Assembly (NCBI GenBank): GCA_023460255.1
Contig: JAEWQZ010000066.1
Coordinates: 1-6,414, forward strand
Direction of reading: 5' to 3'
Length of the DNA stretch: 6,414 nucleotides
Source of the DNA: Actinomycetes bacterium
Lineage (GTDB): Bacteria > Actinomycetota > Actinomycetes > Actinomycetales > Cellulomonadaceae
Shown here: positions 1 to 6,089 of the stretch, piece by piece
Position numbering within the stretch: the stretch's first letter is position 1
Layout of the letters: each line of letters begins with the position of its first letter
Position numbers and translations under genes: made by a program
The notes under the pieces: model-generated
Database searches by the model: none
The model's input: only the letters and a program-made list of their open reading frames with translations
What the model was told of the DNA's origin: nothing

Positions 1-227
1 ACGCCGTCGAGGCGGTGGCCGACCAGGCGCTCCTGCGCGGCACCGGCGCCCGTGGGCTGCGGGCGATCCTCGAGGAGGTCCTCCAGCAGGTGATGTTCGA
101 CGTGCCGAGCCGCGACGACGTCGAGCGCGTCGTCATCACGCGCGAGGCCGTGCTGGAGAACGTCAACCCGACCCTGGTGCCGCGCGAGGTCGCACCGAAG
201 CGGACCCCGCGGGAGAAGTCCGCCTGA
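1..227 (+). CDS. clpX: ATP-dependent Clp protease ATP-binding subunit ClpX, C-terminal fragment
   Basis: This is the 3' end of a gene that begins before the window; the frame is open from base 3 and stops with TGA at 225-227. The visible ~74 residues match the small C-terminal subdomain of the ClpX AAA+ module. The stretch LLRGTGARGLRAILEEVL carries the GARGLR sensor-2 motif, whose arginine contacts nucleotide, followed by a helix, the MFDVPSR segment and the strand VVITREAVL. ClpX is the hexameric unfoldase that feeds tagged substrates into the ClpP protease in the cytoplasm. After the conserved NVNPTLVPR the protein ends in a short basic tail (VAPKRTPREKSA), of the variable kind seen in actinobacterial ClpX. 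The N-terminal zinc-binding domain, Walker motifs and pore loops are outside the window. Identification is strong because GARGLR plus the following helix is characteristic, and a ValRS gene lies nearby as expected in actinobacteria. Confidence 0.95.
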   Translation, partial: AVEAVADQALLRGTGARGLRAILEEVLQQVMFDVPSRDDVERVVITREAVLENVNPTLVPREVAPKRTPREKSA

Positions 228-342
228 CCCTGCCGCCGTCGTGCCGTGCACGAGGGCGCGATGAGGGGTGGCGCGCGCGCCTCGATGGGCCCATGGTGGG
301 AGCGGGACAGGCGCCGGCCCCGGCCGGCCGTTCGGACGACGC

Positions 343-347
343 GAAGG
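343..347 (+). promoter_or_regulatory. Ribosome binding site fixing the baeRF start
   Basis: GAAGG lies 6 nt before ATG 354. No comparable purine-rich motif precedes the in-frame GTG at 246, so this site decides the start. Confidence 0.6.
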
Positions 348-353
348 TGTGCG

Positions 354-1568
354 ATGAAGCTGGACTCCCTCAAGCCCCTGCTGCACCACGACGGCCCCCT
401 GACGACCGTCTGCCTCGACGTCACGCGGGGCGACGAGGCAGGCGGAGACCGCGAGGTTCGCGGGCGCTGGAACGCCGTCAGGCGGACGCTGGAGGAGGCC
501 GGGGCGCCGGCCTTCACGGTGTCCGCGATCGAGGAGGCCGTGCTGCGGCCCACCCACGTGCCGGGCCCGCACGGACGGTACGTCGTGGCGTCCGGGGACA
601 GGGTGCTCGTCGACCGGGTGCTCGCCGAGCCTCCGTTGCGCGACGAGGCCTTCCACGACGGCACGCCGTCGTTGGCACCGGCGGTCACGGCCGCCGACGA
701 GGACGTGCGGTACCTGCTCGTCGAGGTCGACCGCCAGGGCGCCGACGTGACGCTGCCGTCGGGGGAGCGGGCCGGCGGCGAGCCCGTCGAGACCGTCGAC
801 GGTGGGCACGACGTCCTGCACAAGCCCGGTGGCAGCCGGCGGGCGCCCAGTCGCGCGCAGACGCGCGTCGAGGACTCCTGGGAGCGCAACGCCGAGGCGG
901 TCGCGGTCGAGCTCGACCGGCTCGTCGTCGAGCACCGGCCCGAGCTGGTGCTCGTCACCGGCGACGTGCGGGCGGTGGGGCTCGTGCGCGCTGCGCTGGG
1001 CCGTCAGGCGGCGGAGCTCCTCGTCGAGGTCCCCGGCGGCTCCCGGGCCGACGGTGTCAAGGAGGACGTCTTCGCCGGCCGGGTCACCGCGGCGCTCGAC
1101 GCCCACCGGGCGCGCCGCCGTCAGGCCGTCGTCGACAGGCTGCGGGAGGGACTGGGCCGCGGCGAGGGCGCCGTGACGTCCCTGGCCGACCTGGTCGAGG
1201 TGCTCCGCAAGGGACAGGTGGCCGAGCTCGTCGTCGTGCGCTCGCCGGCCGGGGCCTCCGTCGCCCGGCTCAACGAGAAGCGTCTGTGGACCGGGCCCGA
1301 GCCGCTGCAGCTCGGGGTCCGGCGTGCGGACCTCGCGGCCCTCGGCGTGCCCGACGACCAGGCCCGCGAGGTGCGGGCGGACGTGGCGGTGCTGCGCGCC
1401 GTCGTCGCCCAGGACGCCGGGTTCACCTTCGCCGAGGAGGGCAGCGTGGACCTCGTCGACGGCCTGGGGGCGCTGCTGCGCTGGACCGACGCGGCCACCC
1501 CGCACGAGGCGGCGCCGAGCTACACCCAGGACCGGCGGCGCAAGGGGACGCGGACGGCCGGGCGCTGA
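354..1568 (+). CDS. baeRF family 2 (Rv2629-like) eRF1/Vms1-related protein, putative ribosome-associated peptidyl-tRNA hydrolase
   Basis: This 404-residue soluble protein has no signal peptide or membrane segment. It resembles the bacterial archaeo-eukaryotic release factor group, family 2, typified by M. tuberculosis Rv2629. The order fits: an N-terminal segment beginning SLKPLLHHDGPLTTVCLDV, then a flexible loop at about 156-172 (HKPGG, then Q169) joined to VEDSWERNA (172-180). An L30e/eRF1-domain-3-like half follows, with ELVLVTGDVRAVGLV (197-211) and the hallmark VEVLRKGQVAELVVV (281-295). The C-terminal ~20 residues are basic and probably disordered. Known: relatives of this superfamily (Vms1/Ankzf1) cleave peptidyl-tRNA on stalled ribosomes. 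A role here in translation rescue or stress is inference. I chose ATG 354 because GAAGG at 343-347 sits 6 nt upstream; an in-frame GTG at 246 would add 36 low-complexity Arg/Gly-rich residues. The gene follows clpX in the same direction after a 126-bp gap and converges on the acyl-CoA ligase gene. Confidence 0.82.
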   Translation: MKLDSLKPLLHHDGPLTTVCLDVTRGDEAGGDREVRGRWNAVRRTLEEAGAPAFTVSAIEEAVLRPTHVPGPHGRYVVASGDRVLVDRVLAEPPLRDEAFHDGTPSLAPAVTAADEDVRYLLVEVDRQGADVTLPSGERAGGEPVETVDGGHDVLHKPGGSRRAPSRAQTRVEDSWERNAEAVAVELDRLVVEHRPELVLVTGDVRAVGLVRAALGRQAAELLVEVPGGSRADGVKEDVFAGRVTAALDAHRARRRQAVVDRLREGLGRGEGAVTSLADLVEVLRKGQVAELVVVRSPAGASVARLNEKRLWTGPEPLQLGVRRADLAALGVPDDQAREVRADVAVLRAVVAQDAGFTFAEEGSVDLVDGLGALLRWTDAATPHEAAPSYTQDRRRKGTRTAGR

Positions 1569-1585
1569 CCAGACGGCTCAGGCGC
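1562..1585. terminator. Possible shared convergent hairpin built from the two stop codons
   Basis: GCGCTGA (1562-1568, ending in the baeRF stop) can pair with TCAGGCGC (1578-1585, starting with the reverse-complement stop of the acyl-CoA ligase). The stem is 7 bp with one bulged G and a 9-nt loop that is exactly the intergenic gap. There is no T-tract on either side, so intrinsic termination is only a possibility. It is the only structure available between two convergent genes. Confidence 0.25.
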
Positions 1586-3377
1586 TGTACAGGCTGTCGA
1601 TCTCGTCGGCGAAGTCCCTGATCACCCGGTCCCGCTTCACCTTGAGCGACGGCGTGAGGTACTCGTTCTCGACGGTGAAGTCGGTCGTCAGCACGCGGAT
1701 CTTGCGGATCGACTCGGCTCGCGAGACGGCCTCGTTGGCTCGCGCCACGGCCCGGTCGAGCGCGGCGAGCACCGCGTTGCTCTTCGACGCGGCCACGACG
1801 TCCATCTCGGGCAGCCCGTGGCCGGCCAGCCAGCCGGGCAGCATCTCCGCGTCGAGCGTGACCAGCGCCCCGATGAAGGGACGGCCGTCGCCGACCACGA
1901 CGACCTGCGACACCAGGGGGTGGCCGCGCAGGCGGTCCTCGAGCAGGGCCGGCGCGACGTTCTTGCCACCGGCCGTGACGATGATCTCCTTCGTGCGGCC
2001 CGTGATCGTCAGGTAGCCGTCGTCGTCGAGGCTGCCGAGGTCGCCGGTGCGGAACCAGCCGTCGTCGAACGCCTCCGCCGTCGCCTCCGGGTTGTTGCGG
2101 TAGCCGCGGAAGACGTGGGGGCCCTTGACCTGGATCTCACCGTCGTCGGCGATGCGGAGCGAGGAGCCGGGGAAGGCGGGGCCGACGGTGCCGATCTTCG
2201 CGTTGTCGGGCAGGTTGACGGACGTCGGCGCCGTCGTCTCGGTCAGGCCGTACCCCTCGAGCACCCGCAGACCGAGGCCGCGGTAGAAGTGACCGAGCCG
2301 CTCGCCGAGGGGGGCGCCGCCGGAGATCGCGTACTTCGCGTGGCCGCCGAGCGCGTGGCGCAGCTTGTGCAGCACGAGGCGGTCGGCGAGCGCGTGCTGG
2401 GCCTTGAGGGCCGCGCCCGGCCCCTCGGGTGCGTCGAGCGCGCGTGAGTAGACGATCGCCGTCTTGGCCGCCCAGCGGAAGAGCTTGAGCTTGGTGCCGC
2501 CGCCGGCCTTCTGCTCGGAGGAGTTGTAGACCTTCTCGAACACCCGGGGCACGGAGAGGATGAAGGTGGGGTGGAACGTGCCGAGGTCGGCGAGGAGGTT
2601 CTTGGTGTCCGGGGTGTGGCCCAGGGCGGCGCCCGTGGCGAGGCACAGGACCTCGATGAACCGGGCGAACACGTGCGCCAGCGGCATGAAGAGGAGGGTG
2701 CGGGAGCCGGGCGCGGCGCAGACGTCGTAGAGCCCGATGGCGCCCTCGCGGGCCAGTGACACGAAGTTGCCGTGCGTCAGCTCGGCGCCCTTGGGGCGAC
2801 CCGTGGTGCCCGAGGTGTAGATGACCGTGGCGAGGTCGTCGGCGCTCGCCAGGCCGCTGCGACGCTCGATCTCCGCGTCGGGCACCCCCGCCCCCTCCTC
2901 GACGAGCCGGCCGATCGCGCCGTCGTCGATCGCCAGGACGGCACCGAGGTCGGGCAGCCGGCCGCGGACCGACTCGGTGAGCGTGGCGTGCGCGGCTGTC
3001 TCGACGACGGCGACCTTCACGCCCGAGTCCGCCAGGATCCACTCCACCTGGTCGGCCGAGGACGTCTCGTACACCGGCACGGTGACCGCGCCCGCCGACC
3101 AGACGGCGAAGTCGAGGAGCGTCCACTCGTACCGGGTGCGGCTCATCACCGCGACGCGGTCGCCGGGCTCCACACCGAGCGTGACCAGGCCCTTCGCGAC
3201 GGCGGCGGCCTCGTCGGCGAAGGCCTGCACGCTCATGGGCGTCCACGTGCCGCCGAGACCGCTCTTGCGCTCGACGTACGTGCTGGCCGGGTCCACCTCG
3301 ACACGCCAGGCCAGCAGGCCGGGCAGCGTGTGCGGCGGGTCGGAGGTGATGAGGCTGGGGGAGCTGGTCTCGCGCAC
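1578..3377 (-). CDS. Long-chain fatty-acid--CoA ligase (AMP-forming), FadD15-like
   Basis: This 599-residue adenylate-forming enzyme activates a fatty acid with ATP to acyl-AMP and then transfers it to CoA, in the cytoplasm or at the inner face of the membrane. All core motifs are intact: the P-loop TSGTTGRPKG (188-197), YGLTETTAP (376-384), the TGD adenylate-binding motif (444-446), the hinge region GRTKEIIVTAGGKNVAP (460-476) and the C-terminal catalytic lysine K579 in PSLKVKR. The length and the LTPSLKVKR ending match the long-chain class, close to mycobacterial FadD15 (about 600 residues), rather than short-chain acetyl-CoA synthetases. Substrate chain length cannot be read from the sequence. 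The start is a GTG at 3375-3377, preceded 5 nt away by GGAG. The gene follows the importer operon in the same direction after 126 bp and meets the baeRF gene tail to tail, with 9 nt between stops. Its function has no obvious link to amino acid uptake, so co-transcription would be incidental. Confidence 0.93.
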   Translation of the reverse strand: MRETSSPSLITSDPPHTLPGLLAWRVEVDPASTYVERKSGLGGTWTPMSVQAFADEAAAVAKGLVTLGVEPGDRVAVMSRTRYEWTLLDFAVWSAGAVTVPVYETSSADQVEWILADSGVKVAVVETAAHATLTESVRGRLPDLGAVLAIDDGAIGRLVEEGAGVPDAEIERRSGLASADDLATVIYTSGTTGRPKGAELTHGNFVSLAREGAIGLYDVCAAPGSRTLLFMPLAHVFARFIEVLCLATGAALGHTPDTKNLLADLGTFHPTFILSVPRVFEKVYNSSEQKAGGGTKLKLFRWAAKTAIVYSRALDAPEGPGAALKAQHALADRLVLHKLRHALGGHAKYAISGGAPLGERLGHFYRGLGLRVLEGYGLTETTAPTSVNLPDNAKIGTVGPAFPGSSLRIADDGEIQVKGPHVFRGYRNNPEATAEAFDDGWFRTGDLGSLDDDGYLTITGRTKEIIVTAGGKNVAPALLEDRLRGHPLVSQVVVVGDGRPFIGALVTLDAEMLPGWLAGHGLPEMDVVAASKSNAVLAALDRAVARANEAVSRAESIRKIRVLTTDFTVENEYLTPSLKVKRDRVIRDFADEIDSLYSA

Positions 3378-3381
3378 GACG

Positions 3382-3387
3382 TCTCCA
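3382..3387 (-). promoter_or_regulatory. Ribosome binding site for the GTG start of the acyl-CoA ligase
   Basis: On the minus strand TGGAGA is read here, with its GGAG core ending 5 nt before GTG 3377. It supports the GTG start; no better in-frame ATG precedes it. Confidence 0.55.
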
Positions 3388-3423
3388 TCGACGGGTGTGG
3401 TGGCCGGCAGGGGCCGTCCGACG

Positions 3424-3429
3424 ACGCTA
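3424..3429 (-). promoter_or_regulatory. Candidate -10 element for the acyl-CoA ligase gene
   Basis: The minus strand reads TAGCGT, which fits the loose actinobacterial TANNNT -10 pattern, about 47 nt before the GTG start. No convincing TTGACA-like -35 lies 16-18 nt upstream; GGGACC is the hexamer at 17 nt. This is a tentative call from the only plausible hexamer in a very GC-rich gap. Confidence 0.25.
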
Positions 3430-3503
3430 GCGCACCACCCGCGGGCGGTCCCAGCCCCCCGTGGCCGTCCGGCGGCGCGTCACCCGGGTGGACCAGCGCG
3501 GCG

Positions 3504-4289
3504 TCAGCCCTCGGCGACGTCGGGCACGTGCGTCGGGTCGAGCACCCGGCGCAGGAACTCCCGCGTGCGCTCCTCGCGCGGGTTGCCGATCACCTGGTCG
3601 GCCGGGCCCTCCTCGAGGATCACGCCGGCGTCGAGGAAGATCACGCGGTCCGCGACCTCCCGCGCGAACGCCATCTCGTGCGTGACGACGAGCATGGTCA
3701 TGCCCTCGTCGGCGAGCTCGCGCATGACCGTGAGCACCTCGCCGACGAGCTCGGGGTCGAGCGCCGACGTGGGCTCGTCGAAGAGCAGGAGGGCGGGGTC
3801 CATCGACAGCGCGCGGGCGATCGCGACGCGCTGCTGCTGGCCGCCGGAGAGCTGCGCGGGCATGGAGTCCACGCGGTCGGCGAGGCCGACGTGCGCGAGG
3901 TTCTTGCGCGCGACCTCCTCGGACGCCGCCTTGCTGCGCCGGAGCACCTGACGCTGGGCGAGCGTGCAGTTCTCCAGCACGGACTTGTGCGGGAAGAGGT
4001 TGAACTGCTGGAACACCATCCCGATGTGCGCGCGCACACGGTCGATGTCGACGTCCGGGTCGGTGACCTCGACGCCCAGCACCTCGACAGTCCCCGAGGT
4101 CGGCTGCTCGAGGAGGTTCACGCAGCGCAGCAGCGTCGACTTGCCGGAGCCCGAGGCGCCGATGATGCACACGACCTCGCCCTGGGCGACCTCGAGGTCG
4201 ACGCCGGTGAGGACCTCGCGCGGCCCGAACGACTTGTGCAGGCCGGCGATCCGGACGACGGGGGAGTCCACCTGCGGAACCGCGCTCAT
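3504..4289 (-). CDS. Polar amino acid ABC transporter ATP-binding protein (GlnQ/HisP type)
   Basis: This 261-residue cytoplasmic ATPase powers the importer encoded just upstream. All ABC motifs are intact: Walker A GASGSGKST (44-52), the Q-loop in FQQFNLFPHKSVLEN (Q94/Q95), signature LSGGQQQR (147-154), Walker B LLLFDE (167-172), D-loop SALD (175-178) and switch histidine H204 in VVTHEM. FNLFPHKSVLEN and the THEMAFAREVADRV stretch are typical of the polar amino acid uptake subfamily. The length is near the family norm (about 240-260), with a short acidic tail. There is no C-terminal regulatory domain, unlike MetN-type ATPases. The ATG overlaps the permease TGA by 4 nt (ATGA), and AAGGGA at 4295-4300 lies 5 nt upstream, so it has both its own ribosome site and coupling. 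It is the last gene of the three-gene operon. Confidence 0.95.
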   Translation of the reverse strand: MSAVPQVDSPVVRIAGLHKSFGPREVLTGVDLEVAQGEVVCIIGASGSGKSTLLRCVNLLEQPTSGTVEVLGVEVTDPDVDIDRVRAHIGMVFQQFNLFPHKSVLENCTLAQRQVLRRSKAASEEVARKNLAHVGLADRVDSMPAQLSGGQQQRVAIARALSMDPALLLFDEPTSALDPELVGEVLTVMRELADEGMTMLVVTHEMAFAREVADRVIFLDAGVILEEGPADQVIGNPREERTREFLRRVLDPTHVPDVAEG

Positions 4290-5128
4290 ACGTGTCCCTT
4301 GTAGCCGGTCTTGCGCTCGAGCCAGCGGGTGACGCTGCTGAGCGGGATGGTGAGGAGCAGGTACACCAGGCCGACCGTCACGACGGGCGTCAGACCGCCG
4401 CCGGCGGTGTTGAGTCCCTCGCGGCCGAGCTTCGTGAGCTCGAACTGAGCGGTCGTGAGCCCCAGTCCGAACACGAGCGAGGTGTCCTTGAGGAGGAGGA
4501 CCGCCTCGTTGGTCAGCGGCGGCAGGACGATCCGGAACGCCTGGGGGACGACGACGAGCCGCAGCGTCGCGCCGGCCGACATGCCGAGCGAGCGGGCGGC
4601 CTCGACCTGACCCTTGGGGACAGCCTGGAGCCCGGCCCGGAGGGTCTCGGCGACGTAGGCGCCGGACACGCTCCCGAGGGCGATGGCGATCGTGAGGACG
4701 ACGGAGTCGAAGCGCACCTGGAACGCCGCGGGCAGGCCGTAGCCGACGGCGAACACGACGAGGAGCGCCGGGATCCCCCGGAAGAACTCGATGTAGCCCG
4801 TCGCGAGCGCACGGTACGCCCGGACGCTCGAGAGCTTCATGAGCGCGAGCACGGTGCCCAGGGCGAGGCCGTAGGCGAATGCGGCGACGGTGTAGATCAC
4901 GGTGTTCAGGGCCGCGCCGGGGAGCCGGGGGGCGAGGCGGCGCAGCGCATCGGCGTTGAAGAACGCCGCGCGGAGCTGCTCCCAGTCGGCGAGGAGCGCG
5001 AGGGCCACCAGCACGGTGACGAGGACCGCGTACTGGATCCCGCGCACGATGCGCGCGCGCTTGCGCGGGGACATCCGCGCCCGGCCCGTCGTGAGGGCGG
5101 GCCGGGCGTCGGTCGGAGCCGTGGGCAT
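4286..5128 (-). CDS. Polar amino acid ABC transporter permease (His/Glu/Gln/Arg/opine family)
   Basis: This 280-residue integral membrane protein forms the channel of the importer. A basic cytoplasmic N-terminus (MSPRKRAR at 19-26) is followed by hydrophobic segments near 32-47, 70-97, 119-134, 142-160, 186-205 and 249-268. The family signature EFFRGIPALLVVF lies at 114-126. The cytoplasmic EAA loop that docks on the ATPase starts at E176 (EAARSLGMSAGATLRLVVVPQAF), followed by LPPLTNEAVLLLKDTSL. There is only one permease gene, so a homodimer is likely (inference), unlike GluC/GluD-type systems with two. I chose ATG 5128 because it overlaps the binding-protein TGA as TGATG. No Shine-Dalgarno motif is seen, which points to termination-reinitiation. 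An internal ATG (residue 19, position 5074) is a weaker alternative. The same frame stays open upstream to about 5938, antisense to nothing and overlapping the binding-protein gene, but that extension is Arg/Gly/Pro-rich and spurious. Confidence 0.94.
   Translation of the reverse strand: MPTAPTDARPALTTGRARMSPRKRARIVRGIQYAVLVTVLVALALLADWEQLRAAFFNADALRRLAPRLPGAALNTVIYTVAAFAYGLALGTVLALMKLSSVRAYRALATGYIEFFRGIPALLVVFAVGYGLPAAFQVRFDSVVLTIAIALGSVSGAYVAETLRAGLQAVPKGQVEAARSLGMSAGATLRLVVVPQAFRIVLPPLTNEAVLLLKDTSLVFGLGLTTAQFELTKLGREGLNTAGGGLTPVVTVGLVYLLLTIPLSSVTRWLERKTGYKGHV
4295..4300 (-). promoter_or_regulatory. Ribosome binding site of the ATPase gene inside the permease 3' end
   Basis: The minus strand reads AAGGGA 5 nt before ATG 4289, inside the last permease codons. 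It supports this start and independent initiation in addition to the ATGA coupling. Confidence 0.55.
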
Positions 5129-5910
5129 CAGTCGTCGGCCGGTGCCTGACCGATGTACCGCTCGTAGATCTCGTCGTACGTGCCGTCCGACGTGATCCGC
5201 TCGAGCGTGGCGTTGACCGCGTCGAGGAGGGCCGTGTTCCCCGTCTTCACGCCGAGGCCGTACTGCTCGCCCGTCGGGAACGTCGTCGAGACCTCGAGCT
5301 CGTCGTCGGCGAACGGCCCGAGGACCGCGATGTCGTTGATGACGGCGTCGACGGAGCCGCCGCGCAGCGCCTGGACCTGGAGGCCGAGGTCCTCGAACTC
5401 GACGGTCGTGAGGCCCTGCTCGGTCGCCCAGTCCAGACCGGTGGTGGCCTGCTGGACGCTCACGTCCAGGCCCTCGAGGTCCTCGAGGGAGGCGATCCCG
5501 GAGCCCGCCGGGACGAGGAGGCCCTGGTCGGCGTCGAAGTAGGGGTCCGAGAAGTCCATGTTGCGCTCGCGCTCCTCGGTGATCGTGATGCCCGAGGCGA
5601 CGATGTCGCAGTTGTTCGAGCTCAGGTCGGCTCCCGACTGGATGCCGTCGAACGGCGTGATCTTGATCTCCAGGTCCGCGCCGAGGTCCTCTGCCACCTC
5701 GGAGACGATGTCGATGTCGAGGCCGACGACCTCGCCGCCCTCCTCGTACTCGAAGGGCTCGTAGGGCGGGTTCGTGCAGAGCGTCAGGACGCCTTCGGTG
5801 ATGAGGGAGACGTCGCCCTCGCCGCCCGGCTCGTTCGCCGTCGAGGAGCAGCCGGCCAGCAGGAGGGCGACCGCGGCCGCGGGGACCGCCAGCCTGGTCA
5901 GGGAACGCAT
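5128..5910 (-). CDS. Polar amino acid ABC transporter substrate-binding lipoprotein
   Basis: This 260-residue extracytoplasmic solute-binding protein (family 3, PBPb fold) captures the ligand for the permease. A lipoprotein signal peptide is clear: MRSLTR, a hydrophobic core, then lipobox LAGC with lipidated C21, followed by a short linker. The mature domain begins GVLTLCTNPPYEPFEY and has the ligand-site landmarks of amino acid binders: Y50, F87, SGITIT (106-111), the carboxylate-binding arginine equivalent R114 in the TITPER-like segment, DFSDPYF (119-125) and D193 in VDAVINDIAV, which would bind the alpha-amino group. An alpha-amino acid ligand is therefore likely, but which one cannot be told. 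Two cysteines, C45 and C101, lie in the first lobe. The ATG at 5908-5910 has GAGAGGA at 5920-5926, 9 nt upstream. This is the first gene of the operon; its stop overlaps the permease start by 1 nt. The upstream 217 bp is rich in dyad symmetry and probably carries the promoter. Confidence 0.95.
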   Translation of the reverse strand: MRSLTRLAVPAAAVALLLAGCSSTANEPGGEGDVSLITEGVLTLCTNPPYEPFEYEEGGEVVGLDIDIVSEVAEDLGADLEIKITPFDGIQSGADLSSNNCDIVASGITITEERERNMDFSDPYFDADQGLLVPAGSGIASLEDLEGLDVSVQQATTGLDWATEQGLTTVEFEDLGLQVQALRGGSVDAVINDIAVLGPFADDELEVSTTFPTGEQYGLGVKTGNTALLDAVNATLERITSDGTYDEIYERYIGQAPADD

Positions 5911-5919
5911 GGGGGAGGG

Positions 5920-5926
5920 TCCTCTC
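5920..5926 (-). promoter_or_regulatory. Ribosome binding site of the binding-protein gene
   Basis: The minus strand reads GAGAGGA, ending 9 nt before ATG 5910. The spacer is C-rich. This is the strongest Shine-Dalgarno match near this start. Confidence 0.6.
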
Positions 5927-5938
5927 GTGGGAGCTCAC

Positions 5939-5970
5939 GTATGGCTATGCAGTGATGATCATAACTATAC
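5939..5970. promoter_or_regulatory. AT-rich imperfect inverted repeat over the importer promoter (candidate operator)
   Basis: Arms GTATGGCTAT (5939-5948) and ATAACTATAC (5961-5970) are inverted copies matching at 8 of 10 positions, separated by 12 nt. The repeat covers the candidate -10 and start site. A smaller perfect palindrome, ATGATCAT, sits at 5955-5962. The geometry suits a dimeric repressor, but no regulator gene is in the window. Confidence 0.35.
5958..5963 (-). promoter_or_regulatory. Candidate -10 (TATGAT) of the ABC importer operon
   Basis: The minus strand reads TATGAT, one mismatch from TATAAT, in an AT-rich island (5940-5970) that stands out against the GC-rich surroundings. 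Transcription would start near 5951, giving a leader of about 40 nt. The -35 position 17 nt upstream (5981-5986, CGGATG on this strand) is a poor match to TTGACA and falls inside a perfect palindrome, as expected for a regulated promoter. TATAGT at 5964-5969 is an alternative -10. Confidence 0.45.
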
Positions 5971-5980
5971 GTCGGTCCAG

Positions 5981-6004
5981 CATCCGGGACGTGCGTCCCG
6001 GATG
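5981..6004. repeat. Perfect 10-bp inverted repeat with 4-nt loop (module copy 1)
   Basis: Arms CATCCGGGAC (5981-5990) and GTCCCGGATG (5995-6004) pair perfectly around GTGC. It could be an operator overlapping the expected -35 of the importer promoter, or a hairpin terminator without a T-tract for valS read-through. No run of T follows on either strand. The preceding GTCCAGCATCCGG (5975-5987) recurs at 6064-6076. Confidence 0.7.
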
Positions 6005-6005
6005 G

Positions 6006-6023
6006 GCGATCTTGGCAGATCGC
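6006..6023. repeat. Second tight hairpin, 7-bp perfect stem
   Basis: GCGATCT (6006-6012) and AGATCGC (6017-6023) are perfect inverted copies around a TGGC loop. It starts 2 nt after the end of the 10-bp inverted repeat, so the two form a tandem pair. Its sequence is unrelated to the CATCCGG family. Confidence 0.55.
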
Positions 6024-6054
6024 GTGCGACCGGGAGGTGTCGAGCGTGTCACCA

Positions 6055-6089
6055 CCGGATGTCGTCCAGCATCCGGACACCTCGGATGG
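6055..6089. repeat. CATCCGG dyad cluster (module copy 2)
   Basis: CCGGATG (6055-6061), CATCCGG (6070-6076) and CGGATG (6083-6088) form three alternating half-sites. The central one can pair with either neighbour (8-nt and 7-nt loops). GTCCAGCATCCGG at 6064-6076 is identical to 5975-5987, and both copies are followed by a CGGATGG arm. This is a diverged duplicate of the module at 5975-6005, about 89 bp away. Confidence 0.6.

Noticed and set aside
270..294. Palindromes GGCGCGCGCGCC and ATGGGCCCAT after clpX
   Set aside because: Both are short GC-driven dyads without loops or a T-tract. They might contribute to clpX termination, but the sequence does not support a call.
246..353. N-terminal extension of the baeRF protein from GTG 246
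   Set aside because: The 36 extra residues are Arg/Gly/Pro-rich without family resemblance, and a good ribosome site is placed for ATG 354.
2137..3246. 369-codon minus-strand frame inside the acyl-CoA ligase gene
   Set aside because: Arg/Gly/His-rich shadow in another frame of a gene with all catalytic motifs intact.
3481..3490. Palindrome CACCCGGGTG after the ATPase gene as a terminator
   Set aside because: A perfect 10-bp dyad with no loop cannot form a stable hairpin and has no T-tract; such GC palindromes are common at this composition.
2772..4304. 510-codon plus-strand open frame opposite the acyl-CoA ligase and ATPase genes
   Set aside because: Long antisense frames are expected at this GC content. 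It spans two well-supported genes and their gap and shows no recognisable domain.
5129..5938. Upstream extension of the permease frame across the binding-protein gene
   Set aside because: It is an out-of-frame open stretch over a clearly real lipoprotein gene; its composition is Arg/Gly/Pro-rich and the membrane protein only begins at ATG 5128.
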